Positions 53,243 to 62,655 of a stretch of 64,000 nt of DNA are shown here, piece by piece. Position 1 is the first letter of the stretch. Every line of letters starts with the position of its first letter. The DNA lies in assembly GCF_010500815.1 (NCBI RefSeq), contig NZ_JAAAMG010000020.1, positions 42,411 through 106,410 on the forward strand, in the 5' to 3' direction. The stretch comes from Jiella pacifica (GTDB taxonomy: Bacteria; Pseudomonadota; Alphaproteobacteria; Rhizobiales; Rhizobiaceae). The notes below the pieces were generated by a model. It saw nothing but the letters and a program-made list of their open reading frames with translations. It made no database searches and was not told where the DNA came from. The position numbers were made by a program, and so were the translations under genes.

Positions 53243-54014
53243 TATTTACATGATAAATCCCATCAGGAGGCGTACGTATCGATAATATCAAAAATATGTC
53301 CGAATTATAATTTTAGAGTAATTCCAGATATCAACATCAATATGCCCATTTCGATGCCGGTTTACGCAATCATCATACGAAGTCATTGTTTTATAGCGAG
53401 AATTTCTCGTAACTGTATTGAATTCAAGAGTGAGAGACGGGGCTGCTTCATATCCCTTGCACTGTGCCGGCATCCGACCAGGCCTGTAAGCGGGCTTCTC
53501 AGCCTTCGCGCCCCGCACGTCCTGCCACCTGACGCGCCGGGTACGGTCTGACGAGCTCCGGTCTGATGCGGGCGCAACGCCCAGGCTATGGATTTCGTCC
53601 CTTCGCGTGATGTGTGCTTGGCAAGAGAGTTTGGAGATCACCGCGCATGCGCGGCGATCGCTCTGAAACAAAGACGGTGCGCTGGATCGACGCGGGCAAG
53701 CCCGCGCTCACCCCCGCCCCGACACCTTTCTCTTCGAGGTCCGCCCAACAGTCCCGCCTCGCCCTGTCAATGGACAAGCGCCGCTGCGCGTCGTCTCCGC
53801 CGGGGGGCCGTGTCCTCGCGTTGCTGCGGTCCGCACCACCCCCCCGGCTCCGATCCCATGACAGACCGAGCCAGGACCGTGGGTCGGGCTACGCCCTCCT
53901 CCACTCTGTTCCGCCGAAAACATGCGTTTTCGGGCGGATCAGACCGGCGAAGGCGCAGCCCATCGCGGAACGGGGCAGCCAGATCCCACCGCCTCACCAC
54001 ACAGGAGGCCACAG
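53243..54014. other. Long non-coding leader upstream of ardC, with an AT-rich segment
   Basis: About 770 nt with no supported gene. 53243-53440 is strikingly AT-rich against the high-GC background, and the rest is GC-rich with overlapping chance frames. A strong hairpin CCGCC-GAAAAC / GTTTTC-GGGCGG lies at 53911-53937, some 80 nt before the ardC start. The strand-biased GC-rich part may be an untranslated leader or leading-region signal for plasmid transfer. Confidence 0.5.
53911..53937 (+). promoter_or_regulatory. Hairpin in the ardC leader
   Basis: CCGCC GAAAAC, a four-base loop ATGC, then GTTTTC GGGCGG form an 11-pair stem with one bulged G. It could be a transcription-attenuation element or, in single-stranded DNA, a promoter-like fold for early expression on plasmid entry. 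No run of T follows, so it is not a simple terminator. Confidence 0.5.
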
Positions 54015-54920
54015 ATGGCCAAGGCGAAATTCGACGTTTACGACCACGTTACCAACGAAATCATCGCGCAGATCGAGGCGGGCACTCCGCCGTGGCGCAA
54101 GCCGTGGACCGGCGGCGCTGCCGGCGCTTGTCTTCCTCGCCGCTTCAATGGCGACGAGTACCGCGGGATCAACGTTTTGATGTTGTGGGCGACGGCGGCG
54201 ACGCAGGGCTATTCGTCGGCGCGATGGATGACTTATCGCCAGGCTGGCGAGCTTGGCGGGCAGGTGCGCAAAGGTGAAAAATCCGCCTGCGTCGTCAAGT
54301 TTGGCACCGTCGAGCGCGAGGACGACAACGGCGAGGAAAGGCGCGTTCCCTATTGCCGTGCCTACCGCGTGTTCAATGCCGATCAAATCGACGGTTTGCC
54401 GGAGGAGTTTTACACTCGCCCCGACCCGGCGCGCGACCTTGGTACCGAAGCCGATCCCACGCTTGATGCTTTCTTTGCCCGCACGGGCGCGATGATTGAG
54501 AGCACCCGCGAACCACGCGCCTTCTACGACCGGCGCCGCGACGTGATCCATATGCCTCCGATTGCGACCTTTCACGCTGCGCAAGGCTACTATGGGACGC
54601 TCGCCCACGAGCTGACCCACTGGACGGGCGGAGACAAACGCCTTGAGCGGTTCAAGCGGTTCAATGACCGCAAAGCCTATGCCTTCGAGGAACTGGTGGC
54701 CGAAATCGGCGCGTGCATGTTGAGCGTTCGCCTTGGCGTACAGCCGACATTCGACCAGTCGGCCGCCTATGTCGAGGGGTGGCTGAAGGCGTTGAAGGAG
54801 GACAAGCGCGCGATCTTCCGAGCGGCAAGCGAAGCCCAGAAGGCCGCTGACTTCATCATGCAAAGCGTCGATCGCGACGATGCAACGAAGGCCAAGGAGA
54901 CCGGTGCAATCGCCGCCTGA
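54015..54920 (+). CDS. ardC: ArdC-type antirestriction protein
   Basis: A 301-residue protein that helps incoming plasmid DNA survive restriction. The N-terminal single-strand DNA-binding domain is KFDVYDHVTNEIIAQIEAGT PPWRKPW, RGINVLMLWATAATQGYSSA RWMTYRQA. The C-terminal zinc metalloprotease-like domain has HELTHWTGGDKRLERF with the HExxH motif (catalytic Glu present) and YAFEELVAEIGACML. ATG 54015 has AGGAGG upstream. Leading-region genes of this kind mark a conjugative or mobilisable plasmid. Confidence 0.93.
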   Translation: MAKAKFDVYDHVTNEIIAQIEAGTPPWRKPWTGGAAGACLPRRFNGDEYRGINVLMLWATAATQGYSSARWMTYRQAGELGGQVRKGEKSACVVKFGTVEREDDNGEERRVPYCRAYRVFNADQIDGLPEEFYTRPDPARDLGTEADPTLDAFFARTGAMIESTREPRAFYDRRRDVIHMPPIATFHAAQGYYGTLAHELTHWTGGDKRLERFKRFNDRKAYAFEELVAEIGACMLSVRLGVQPTFDQSAAYVEGWLKALKEDKRAIFRAASEAQKAADFIMQSVDRDDATKAKETGAIAA

Positions 54921-55495
54921 GCTGCCACTGGTGGTCGGGGAGAAGCCGCCGCGCCGTCATGGTGCGGCGGAATTTCCGGGGTGCCGTCAGCGGCAGCCGC
55001 ATCCCCTGGCAGCGATCGAGGAGGAACCCAGAAAATGCCCGGGCCGGGGGCGAGCTGAGCCCACCCCCCGGCCCGCCCCGGCGCTTCGCGCCGAAGGCCG
55101 CTGCGCGGCCTGGAGATTGCGGACGCCATAGAGGTCAAGTCGATCGATCCTCCGTCCCGCAAGGACGTCGATGGAGCTGACGATGCGAGCTTCGTATCCC
55201 TCACCTTGGGCGCGAGCGGCGATCTCCGCCCGTATGCTTTTACCCACCGTCCTCTCAAAAAGCGGTGAAATCGCTCGACCGGCGTGACGCCTCGGCAGCG
55301 GTCTCGAATTGCTTGGCTTTCTCGGGAACCCAGCGACCTTTCGCATTCGGCTTTCAGCCAAAAATACGATATATTTTTCTGGATTAGGATTCAGCATTTA
55401 TCATTATCCTATATCAAATTTCTTGACGTCGGCTAGGCCGTTGGTTAGATATAATATCCTGATCGCAGCTTTGAATTTGATTAGGAATCTGTATC
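54921..55495. other. Intergenic stretch upstream of the second hipB, no clear gene
   Basis: About 575 nt. A minus-strand frame (54987-55397, 136 residues) has no motif and is probably chance. From about 55360 the sequence turns AT-rich (TATATCAAATTTCTTGACGT, then TAGATATAATATCC), giving a promoter for hipB with TTGACG and TATAAT-like boxes. ATCC-type inverted half sites (AGGAT...ATCCT) near 55387-55411 could be HipB operators. Confidence 0.45.
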
Positions 55496-56080
55496 ATGGC
55501 CTATCAGAGCGAAAGCCTGATTGCGCATGCCCGTGAGGTGCGCGAGGCATCGGGTACGAGTCAGCGCGCGCTCAGCGAACGGGCCGGGCTGACGCAGAGC
55601 CATATTTCCCAAATTGAGAGCGGAAAGATGGAGCCCGGGCTGTCGAGCTTCATCGATATGACACGCGCGCTCGATCTCGAGCTCATGCTCGTGCCGAAGA
55701 AACTCGTGCCCGCGGTGCGAGGCCTGATCAAGGCGCAGGCAACACCGGACATGCATATCCGTACCGGTCAGCCCGACAACAAGCGCTTTGCCCGTGCCGA
55801 GCGGCTGGTCAAGAAAATGAAGCAGCTTGACGGCAGCTCCGCCGATCTCGATCGCATCGAAGAAACGCTTCGGTTTCTGCGAGGGGTGAATATCAGCGAT
55901 CAGGAAATGCAGCTGGTGCGTGAGCTGATCGCCCGCCTCGAGCGCTATCAGGCGAGTGCGCAGGCGGCCCCTGTCGTGCGTGACATTGCGCAAAGCCTGC
56001 AGCGACTGCGCAACTCCATCGCCCATGCCGGTCCGTCGGAGCCGCGCCCCGCCTATTCGCTGGACGATGGAGATGCCTGA
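55496..56080 (+). CDS. hipB: HipB-like antitoxin with extended C-terminus
   Basis: A 194-residue protein. The XRE HTH occupies the first 60 residues (REASGTSQRALSERAGLTQS HISQIESGKMEPGL). A second region of about 100 helical residues follows (RFARAERLVKKMKQLDGSSA DLDRIEETLRF, ELIARLERYQASAQ), much longer than normal HipB (about 90). This extension probably binds HipA or mediates oligomer formation. It overlaps hipA. An AT-rich promoter lies just upstream. Confidence 0.85.
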   Translation: MAYQSESLIAHAREVREASGTSQRALSERAGLTQSHISQIESGKMEPGLSSFIDMTRALDLELMLVPKKLVPAVRGLIKAQATPDMHIRTGQPDNKRFARAERLVKKMKQLDGSSADLDRIEETLRFLRGVNISDQEMQLVRELIARLERYQASAQAAPVVRDIAQSLQRLRNSIAHAGPSEPRPAYSLDDGDA

Positions 56081-57302
56081 CGTCTTGGTTCTCGACGTGC
56101 GGCTCTACGACGAGCCTATCGGCACGCTGGCCCATTTGCAGGGTGATCGGACGATCTTTGCCTTCAACGAAGACTATGTCGGGAACCCGGATCGACCGAC
56201 CCTCAGCCTATCGTTCAAGGATGATCTGGGCGGCCTCATCACCAGGATCCGCCCGACACAGCGGGTTGTACCGCCATTCTTCTCGAACCTTTTGCCGGAG
56301 GGTGGCCTACGCCGCTATCTCGCCGAGCGGGCCGGGGTCAATCAGCAGCGAGAATTCTTCCTGCTCTGGGTGCTGGGGCTCGACCTGCCCGGAGCACTCT
56401 CGATCCATCCGGCGGCCGGTAACACCCTTCCACCTGGTGCCGACGAGGATTTGCCGGAGAACGCCAAACCCAATGCGCTGCGCTTTTCGCTCGCGGGTGT
56501 GCAGCTGAAATTCTCCGCGTTCGAGAACACAGGGAAGGGCGGAGGCCTGACCATTCCCGCCGAAGGCGTTGGTGGTTCCTGGATCGTGAAGCTTCCGTCC
56601 CAGCAATTCACCGGGGTTCCGGAGAACGAGTTCTCAATGATGACGATCGCTGGGATGATCGGCATGGAGGTGCCTGTCATCAACCTGGTGGCTCTCGATG
56701 CGATCGCCGGTATTCCAGAAGGCGTCGGCCAGCTGAAGGGACGAGCGCTTGCTGTCAGCCGCTTCGACCGAACCGGCGACGGTCCGGTCCACACCGAGGA
56801 TTTCGCGCAGGTTTTCGGGGTCTTTCCGGACGACAAATACAAGCGTGCCAGCTACGCCAACATCGCGCGCGTTATCGGGACTGAGGCAGGAGACGCCGGC
56901 GCTGCCGAGTTCATTCGCCGCCTCGTATTCAGTGCGCTGATAGGCAATGGCGACATGCATCTCAAAAACTGGTCGCTGATCTATCCGGATAAGCGATCGG
57001 CCATGCTCTCGCCAGCCTACGATCTCGTTTCGACCATCGCCTACATCGAGGGCGAGGACACGGCCGCCCTGAATTTCTCCCGGACGAAGAAGATGGCCGA
57101 CTTCGATGCAGATGAGCTTCGGCATCTGGCGGCCAAAGCCCTTCTGCCGGAAAAGCTTGTCGTCGACACTGCCGCCGAAACCGTCCAACGGTTCCGGCAG
57201 GTGTGGGAGACCGAGAAGGGGCATCTTCCTCTCGCCGCTAACGTCGTAGCGGCAATCGACGCCCATGCCCCGACCGTGCCGCTCTACAGCGAACTGGCAT
57301 GA
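56067..57302 (+). CDS. hipA: HipA-family kinase toxin, second copy
   Basis: About 411 residues. Family blocks: RPTLSLSFKDDL, VPPFFSNLLPEGGLRRYLAE, SLAGVQLKFSAFENTGKGGG with the ATP-binding Lys region, GSWIVKLPSQQFTGVPENEF, AVSRFDRTGDGPVH, and the catalytic loop SALIGNGDMHLKNWSLIYPD (GDMHxKN form) with SPAYDLVSTIAY. It is of a different subfamily from the HipA at 37.1 kb. The ATG lies inside hipB and overlaps it by 14 nt. All catalytic residues visible appear intact. Confidence 0.9.
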   Translation: MEMPDVLVLDVRLYDEPIGTLAHLQGDRTIFAFNEDYVGNPDRPTLSLSFKDDLGGLITRIRPTQRVVPPFFSNLLPEGGLRRYLAERAGVNQQREFFLLWVLGLDLPGALSIHPAAGNTLPPGADEDLPENAKPNALRFSLAGVQLKFSAFENTGKGGGLTIPAEGVGGSWIVKLPSQQFTGVPENEFSMMTIAGMIGMEVPVINLVALDAIAGIPEGVGQLKGRALAVSRFDRTGDGPVHTEDFAQVFGVFPDDKYKRASYANIARVIGTEAGDAGAAEFIRRLVFSALIGNGDMHLKNWSLIYPDKRSAMLSPAYDLVSTIAYIEGEDTAALNFSRTKKMADFDADELRHLAAKALLPEKLVVDTAAETVQRFRQVWETEKGHLPLAANVVAAIDAHAPTVPLYSELA

Positions 57303-57550
57303 CAAGAACCCGGTCACGAATTCGCGGCACTGACTGTCTTCTGATCGATCGAGAAGCAGAGCATGTCGCCCCTCGACGATCCGGCCCGAGCCATTCAGAC
57401 AATTCTGAATCCTGACGTCGGAAATATCCGCGGGGGAGCGCGCAATGTGAACGACGGAGCGGACGCAGACAACTTCCGGACCATCCCGGATCGTCATGCG
57501 AACCGAGCGGCGCCGGCAGATGCCGGCAAGGTCATCGACCGCCTCGCAGT

Positions 57551-58525
57551 TCAGCCATGCGGATAAACGCGATTGACAGGAAGCTCGCCTCGCGAGATCC
57601 GCCGGACATTGTCCACGATCACCTCCTGGCGCCGTGCGATCGTCCCGGTGGTCCAGGCCGACATGTGCGGCGTCATCAATAGGTTCGGCAATTCGTGGAA
57701 CGGCAGCTCCGAGGGATGCGGTTCGGGATTTTCGACCGAGGGATAGCGGTACCAAGTGTCGATGATGCCCGAGATACGGCCCGACGCGAACGCGTCGTAA
57801 AGGGCGTGTTCCTCGATCACCGCTCCGCGCCCGACATTCATTATGACGGCGCCATTGGGAAGGGCGGACAGAACGTCGGCACCGATCAGTCCGCGCGTCT
57901 CTTCCGTCAGCGGCAGCGTCGCAAGGAGCACGTCGACCATCGGTGCCATCTCGCCGAGCCTCTCAAGACCAAAGCTCTCGTCAACGACGTCCGTCGGCTC
58001 GACCACCGAGCGATTGGCGACGAGGACGCGCATGCCGAAAGCTTTCGCGGCTTTCGCAATCGCCTTGCCGATATGGCCGAAGCCGACGATGCCGAGCGTC
58101 TGGCTGCGAAGCTCGCTGCGCAGGCCGGTCGGCCGCCCGGCCCAATGTTCCCAGTTGCCTTGCCTGAGCTGGGCGTCGACGCGAACGAGCGGCACGTGGC
58201 GCGCGAGCAGCGCTGCCATCACATATTCGGCGATCGCAGTCTCGTGGCCAAAGGCGTTGCAGAGGGTGGAGCCCTCCGGCAGGCAGCCGACGTCGATCTG
58301 GTCGACGCCCGCTGCAGGCGACTGGTAAAGCTTCAAAGCGCGCGGGGTCGGATGGTGCTCCTTGAGCGCGATGCCGACGATGATTTCGGCCTTTTCGAAG
58401 GCCTCGCGCTCGCCGTCGCCATCGAGGGCATCGGACACGCGGACCACCTCGTGACCGGCCCCGAGCCGGTCCTCAATGCCGATGGAGAAGGTTTCGGCAT
58501 TTGCGCCGTGGAAGACGATCAGCAT
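57551..58525 (-). CDS. D-2-hydroxyacid dehydrogenase
   Basis: A 324-residue NAD(P)-dependent enzyme. The Rossmann motif is LGIVGFGHIGKAIAKAAKAF near residue 147, with catalytic Arg in MNVGRGAVIEEHALYDAFAS near residue 235 and His in LLMTPHMSAWTTGTIARRQE near residue 290. It interconverts 2-keto and D-2-hydroxy acids, and fits as a reductase in sugar-acid breakdown. It is 4 nt after the idonate-type dehydrogenase and last in the operon. Confidence 0.9.
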   Translation of the reverse strand: MLIVFHGANAETFSIGIEDRLGAGHEVVRVSDALDGDGEREAFEKAEIIVGIALKEHHPTPRALKLYQSPAAGVDQIDVGCLPEGSTLCNAFGHETAIAEYVMAALLARHVPLVRVDAQLRQGNWEHWAGRPTGLRSELRSQTLGIVGFGHIGKAIAKAAKAFGMRVLVANRSVVEPTDVVDESFGLERLGEMAPMVDVLLATLPLTEETRGLIGADVLSALPNGAVIMNVGRGAVIEEHALYDAFASGRISGIIDTWYRYPSVENPEPHPSELPFHELPNLLMTPHMSAWTTGTIARRQEVIVDNVRRISRGELPVNRVYPHG

Positions 58526-58529
58526 GGCG

Positions 58530-59579
58530 TCAACCGTCCCAGTCCTGCAGATCGAGATGGATCTTCATGGCCTGCGAGCGGTCCGAAGCAAGATCGAAGG
58601 CCTCGATCGCTCGCGCCGCCGGCATTCGGTGGGTGACGAGGGGGCTGAGATCCGCCCGGCCCGATGCGATGAGGTTCACGGCGACGGCAAACTCCTCGTC
58701 GAAGCGGAAACTGCCGACCGCCTCGATCTCCTTCGTCACGACGAGCGACATCGGCACTTCAATGGCGCCGCCGAGCCCGACGGTCACGAGGCGTCCGCGG
58801 GGTCTCAAGATCTCGAGCGCGGCGGCGAGAGCGCCCGGATGTCCGGAGCATTCGAAGACGCAGTCCGTCCGGCCCTTTCCAGCCTTCAGATCATCGAGGT
58901 CGCCGGGGTTCGCCGCGGTGTTGACGAGCCGGTCGGCGCCAAGCGCCTCGGCGATCTTCAAGGGCGCGTCGTGGACGTCGCAGGCGACGATCTTCGCCGC
59001 GCCCGCGAGCTTCGCTGCCGCGACGGCGAGGCACCCGATCGGTCCGCAGCCGAAGACGACGACCGTCCGCCCGAATAGATCGCCCGCACGGCGCGCCGCA
59101 TGAAGGCAGACGGCAAAGGGCTCGGCGAGCGCCAGGAGCGAGGCGTCCGCGACGCCCTCCGCCTTGATGAGCTGGGCCTCCGGTACGGTGAGCGTCTCGC
59201 GGAAAAGGCCCTGGACATGCGGGAAGCGCATCGCCGAGCCGTTGAAAACCATGTCGAGGCACTGGTTCGGCAGCCCCCGGCGGCATTCCTCGCAGTGACC
59301 GCAGGCACGCGAGGGGTTGAGCGCGCCGATATCGCCGATGGCGAGCTTCGAAACGCCCTTGCCCAGGGCCTCGACCGTTCCGGAAACCTCGTGTCCGAGG
59401 ATCATCGGCTCTCTCAACCGCACCGTGCCGAAGCCGCCATTGTGATAATAATGGAGATCCGAACCACAGATGCCTCCGACGGCGAGACGCAGGCGCACCT
59501 CGCCCGGACCTGGATCTCCCGCCGCCTCGCGCTCGTCCAAACGCAGATCATGGGGGGCGTGGGCGACGATTGCGCGCAT
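58530..59579 (-). CDS. idnD: Zinc-dependent L-idonate/sugar-alcohol dehydrogenase
   Basis: A 349-residue medium-chain dehydrogenase. Catalytic zinc ligands are Cys in VGGICGSDLHYYHNGGFG and His-Glu in LGHEVSGTVE; the structural zinc loop is CGHCEECRRGLPNQC; the nucleotide site is VFGCGPIGCLAVAAAK. It resembles L-idonate 5-dehydrogenase most by these motifs and by company with an SDR of the gluconate 5-dehydrogenase type. Substrate is not proven. Spacing to the SDR is 61 nt. Confidence 0.85.
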   Translation of the reverse strand: MRAIVAHAPHDLRLDEREAAGDPGPGEVRLRLAVGGICGSDLHYYHNGGFGTVRLREPMILGHEVSGTVEALGKGVSKLAIGDIGALNPSRACGHCEECRRGLPNQCLDMVFNGSAMRFPHVQGLFRETLTVPEAQLIKAEGVADASLLALAEPFAVCLHAARRAGDLFGRTVVVFGCGPIGCLAVAAAKLAGAAKIVACDVHDAPLKIAEALGADRLVNTAANPGDLDDLKAGKGRTDCVFECSGHPGALAAALEILRPRGRLVTVGLGGAIEVPMSLVVTKEIEAVGSFRFDEEFAVAVNLIASGRADLSPLVTHRMPAARAIEAFDLASDRSQAMKIHLDLQDWDG

Positions 59580-59640
59580 CGGATGGTTTCCTTCCTTGAT
59601 GGATGGTTCGTGGCAGCTCGGGCTTGGCCCGCCGTCGCCG

Positions 59641-60420
59641 TCAGAGCACCGAGATCATGCCGCCGTCGACGAAGATGAGCTGGCCGTTGACGTAAGTGGA
59701 GGCGGGCGACGCGAGGAAGACGGCCGCGCCGACGAGTTCGTCCGGCTGCCCCCACCGCTTGGCGGGCGTACGCCCCTTGACCCAGGCATCGAACTCCGGG
59801 TCCGACAGCAGCGCCTCGTTCATCTCGGTCACCATGTAGCCGGGGCCGATCGCATTCGCCTGGATGCCGTGCTCGGCCCATTCTGCGGCCATGCCCTTGG
59901 TCAGCATCTTGATGCCGCCTTTGGCGACCGTATAGGGCGTCACCGTGCGGCGCGCGAGGTCGGAGGTCAGCGAGCCGATATTGATGACCTTGCCGCTCCC
60001 CCGCGGGATCATGCGTTTGGCCGCCTCGCGTCCGAGAAGAAAGGCCGCCGTCAGATTGGTGTCGATGACGCGCTGCCAGTCGGCGAGCTTCAGCTCGACC
60101 ATGAGCTGGCGATGCTGGATGCCGGCATTGTTGACGAGGATGTCGATCTCGATGCCTTCGGCATCGAACCGGGCGAAGGCCCCTTCGACCTCTTCCTCGA
60201 CCGCGACGTCGAACACGGCTTCGAGGACCTCGTAGCCCTTGGCGCGCATCTCGTCCGCGGCCCGCTTCACGGTTTCCGCCTTGCGCCCGTTGATGACGAG
60301 CCGCGCCCCTGCATCCCCGAGCCCTTCCGCGATCGCCCGGCCGAGCCCGCGCGAGGAGCCGGTGACGAGGGCGGTCTTGCCGGAAATATCGAACAGTGGA
60401 TTGGGTTTGGCGTCAGGCAT
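59641..60420 (-). CDS. idnO: SDR-family gluconate 5-dehydrogenase-like oxidoreductase
   Basis: A 259-residue short-chain dehydrogenase. NAD(P) motif TALVTGSSRGLGRAIAEGLG, NNAG in DILVNNAGIQHRQ, catalytic Ser in INIGSLTSDLARR and Tyr-x3-Lys in VTPYTVAKGG. The C-terminus ends TYVNGQLIFVDGGMISVL. It probably interconverts 5-ketogluconate and gluconate, or a related keto-sugar acid. ATG 60420 overlaps the previous gene's stop (TGATG). The idonate dehydrogenase and this SDR are a known functional pair. Confidence 0.87.
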   Translation of the reverse strand: MPDAKPNPLFDISGKTALVTGSSRGLGRAIAEGLGDAGARLVINGRKAETVKRAADEMRAKGYEVLEAVFDVAVEEEVEGAFARFDAEGIEIDILVNNAGIQHRQLMVELKLADWQRVIDTNLTAAFLLGREAAKRMIPRGSGKVINIGSLTSDLARRTVTPYTVAKGGIKMLTKGMAAEWAEHGIQANAIGPGYMVTEMNEALLSDPEFDAWVKGRTPAKRWGQPDELVGAAVFLASPASTYVNGQLIFVDGGMISVL

Positions 60421-61625
60421 CAGGAAAGCTCCGATTTGCGGGTGGTAAGGTCGGACCGTTCGAAGACCGACGGCAGAAGTTCGGTACCGAGGCCCGGCCC
60501 CTGCATGGGCAGGACATGGCCGTTCTCGATCTTCGGCAGTTCGGTGACGAGTTCCTTGTACCAGCCGGTATAGAAGGCCCGCACCGATTCCTGGATCAGC
60601 GTGTTGGGCTGCGAAAGCGAGGAATGGACGGCCGCCACATAGGCAACCGGCCCGGTGCAGTCGTGCGGGGCGTAAGGCCGATGGTAGGTGTCGGCCAACG
60701 CCGCGATCTTGCGCCCCTCGGTGAGGCCGCCCGTCCAGACGAGGTCGGTCATGACGACGCCGATGGCGCCGGCCTCCAGCATGTCCTTGTAGGGAAAGCG
60801 GCTTCCCAGCGTCTCGGAGGCGCAGATCGGCACACTTGTGGAGCCCGCGAGTTCCTTCAGCGCCGAGACAGAATTCATGCGGATGGGGTCTTCGTACCAG
60901 GTCGGATCGAAAGCTTCGAGTTCGCTGGCGATGCGCTTGATCGTCGGCAGATTCCACAAGCAGTGGAACTCCACCATGATCTGCATCTTATCGCCGACGC
61001 GCTTGCGGATCTTCTCGAAGGGCTCAAGGGCCTTTCGCATCTCTGCGGTGGAGATGAAGCGTCCGTCGTTCGCGATGGCGGGAGGATCGAACGGCCAGAT
61101 CTTCATGCCGGTGATGCCCTGCTCAAGCAGGCTTTCGGCGATCGCGCCGGCATCGGTCATGAAGCCCTGGAGATCTTCGTAAGGACCATCCTGCGATGCC
61201 CCGAAATTCCAGGTGTCGACCGGCTTGATCTTGTGAGAGCGGACGTAGCCGTAGCCGGCGCAGGTGTTGTAGACAGGCACCTTGTCGTGACACAGGCCGC
61301 CGAGCATCTGGTGCACAGGCTGGTCGCAGACTTTGCCGAAAATGTCCCAGAGGGCCAGGTCGATGGCGGAGGCCGCACGGTATTCCGCCCCAGTCGACGA
61401 CTGAGCCATCGGCAAGTTCACGAGTTCACGCGAAAGGGCCTCGATGCGCAGCGGATCCTTGCCCAGGAGCCGATCGGCGAGAGTGTCGTGGAGATGAGCC
61501 TCGACGGCGCCCGCGCCGTAGAAGGTCTCGCCCAGCCCGATCGTCCCCTCATCGGTGTGAACACGCACCCAAAGGACGTTTGAAAACTCCTGCGTGCGCA
61601 GTGTCTCGATCGCGGTGATCTTCAA
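60420..61625 (-). CDS. Enolase-superfamily sugar-acid dehydratase (mandelate racemase group)
   Basis: A 401-residue TIM-barrel enzyme. The N-terminal cap EGTIGLGETFYGAGAVEAHL leads, and barrel metal ligands are read as Glu in MVEFHCLWN, Glu in WYEDPIR and Glu in CASETLG; the catalytic His is in YAPHDCTGPVAYVAA. The KxK-type base region is GMKIWPFDPPA. Members dehydrate aldonic acids to 2-keto-3-deoxy acids. The exact sugar acid is unknown. It is the first gene of the leftward operon, divergent from gntR. Confidence 0.87.
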   Translation of the reverse strand: MKITAIETLRTQEFSNVLWVRVHTDEGTIGLGETFYGAGAVEAHLHDTLADRLLGKDPLRIEALSRELVNLPMAQSSTGAEYRAASAIDLALWDIFGKVCDQPVHQMLGGLCHDKVPVYNTCAGYGYVRSHKIKPVDTWNFGASQDGPYEDLQGFMTDAGAIAESLLEQGITGMKIWPFDPPAIANDGRFISTAEMRKALEPFEKIRKRVGDKMQIMVEFHCLWNLPTIKRIASELEAFDPTWYEDPIRMNSVSALKELAGSTSVPICASETLGSRFPYKDMLEAGAIGVVMTDLVWTGGLTEGRKIAALADTYHRPYAPHDCTGPVAYVAAVHSSLSQPNTLIQESVRAFYTGWYKELVTELPKIENGHVLPMQGPGLGTELLPSVFERSDLTTRKSELS

Positions 61626-61691
61626 CGCTCATTCTCCATCGTCTTGAGGGTTCGCGCTTTCGCTGAAGCCTTCGCGCCTCATAAGAGTCTG

Positions 61692-61720
61692 TTGACATTC
61701 CACAAAATACCGTGAAATAT
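61692..61720 (+). promoter_or_regulatory. Sigma-70-like promoter for the GntR gene
   Basis: TTGACA (61692-61697), 17-nt spacer, AAATAT (61715-61720). It lies between the divergent dehydratase and gntR genes. A perfect -35 with canonical spacing makes this one of the best promoters in the window. The gntR start at 61772 lies downstream of it. Confidence 0.6.
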
Positions 61721-61771
61721 CACTGGCGAACGCATACGGGTTTGAGGCCGCATTTGCAAGTTTCCTCTCCA

Positions 61772-62584
61772 ATGGAAGACTGGAATATTCCGACTGACAG
61801 GCGGGACAAGGCTGGCGGGCCGAGCTCGGGCGATCTGGTCGCCGGGCGTACGGGAGACCTGACGGCCACGGCCTACGAGCGCATCGAGGAGCTCTTCGTT
61901 TCGATGCAGCTTGCGCCCGGAGCCTTCATCCGGACGCAGGATATTCAGGCAAGGGTCGGCCTTGGGAGGACGCCCGTGCACCAGGCCGTCCGGCGGCTGG
62001 CTGCCGAAACCCTGCTGGAAATCTCGCCACGCAACGGACTGAGGATCGCCCCGATCGATCTTGCGCGTGAGCGCCGCCTCGCAGTGCTGCGACGTGACCT
62101 GATCAGGTTCGTGACCGAGGCGGCGATGCGGAACATGACGCTGAACGACCGCGCGCGGGTGCACTATCTCCGGCGCCAACTTGCAAGCGAGGCGGGACCG
62201 ATGACGGTCGACCGTTTCAACGCGATCGACAAGAGCTTCGACGTCCTGCTCATCCAAGCTTCCGGCGAGCGCTTTCTGGAACGGGCGCTGCGGCCGCTGC
62301 ATGCGATCGCGCGTCGAACCGGTTATCTCAACCTGACCCGGATCAGCGGCGAGGTTGGGCTCGCCAAAACGGTCGAGAGTCATATCGCGATCATGGACGC
62401 GGTCCTTGCTGGCGACGAGAAAACGGCGCGGGAGGCGTGCGATGCGCTCGTCGCCTATGGCACGGCCCTGATCGACGAGCTGGAGGGCGTCGTCGATCCG
62501 CAATGGCTCGATGCGAGCTTTGCGCCGATGATCGAGGAGGCAGGCTTCGCTTCCAAGAGACCGGCCGCTGAAGACGGCGGCTGA
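61772..62584 (+). CDS. GntR-family (FCD) transcription regulator
   Basis: About 270 residues. The winged HTH is TATAYERIEELFVSMQLAPG AFIRTQDIQARVGLGRTPVH QAVRRLAAETLLEISPRNGL (residues 30-90). The FCD ligand domain follows with HYLRRQLASEAGPM and SHIAIMDAVLAGDEKTAREA. It probably represses the divergent sugar-acid genes and the downstream TRAP genes until a substrate or intermediate binds. ATG 61772 was chosen because the promoter's -10 box lies inside any longer frame. Confidence 0.88.
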   Translation: MEDWNIPTDRRDKAGGPSSGDLVAGRTGDLTATAYERIEELFVSMQLAPGAFIRTQDIQARVGLGRTPVHQAVRRLAAETLLEISPRNGLRIAPIDLARERRLAVLRRDLIRFVTEAAMRNMTLNDRARVHYLRRQLASEAGPMTVDRFNAIDKSFDVLLIQASGERFLERALRPLHAIARRTGYLNLTRISGEVGLAKTVESHIAIMDAVLAGDEKTAREACDALVAYGTALIDELEGVVDPQWLDASFAPMIEEAGFASKRPAAEDGG

Positions 62585-62655
62585 ACAACCCGGGTGGCGA
62601 CCCTTACGGGCCGCGCTCGATCTTCAAGACGACTGCAATCCAGGGAGGATCCTTT

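Noticed and set aside
56634..57755. Minus-strand frame of 373 residues across hipA and the gap after it
   Set aside because: Mostly antisense hipA; the gap part alone shows no domain or start.
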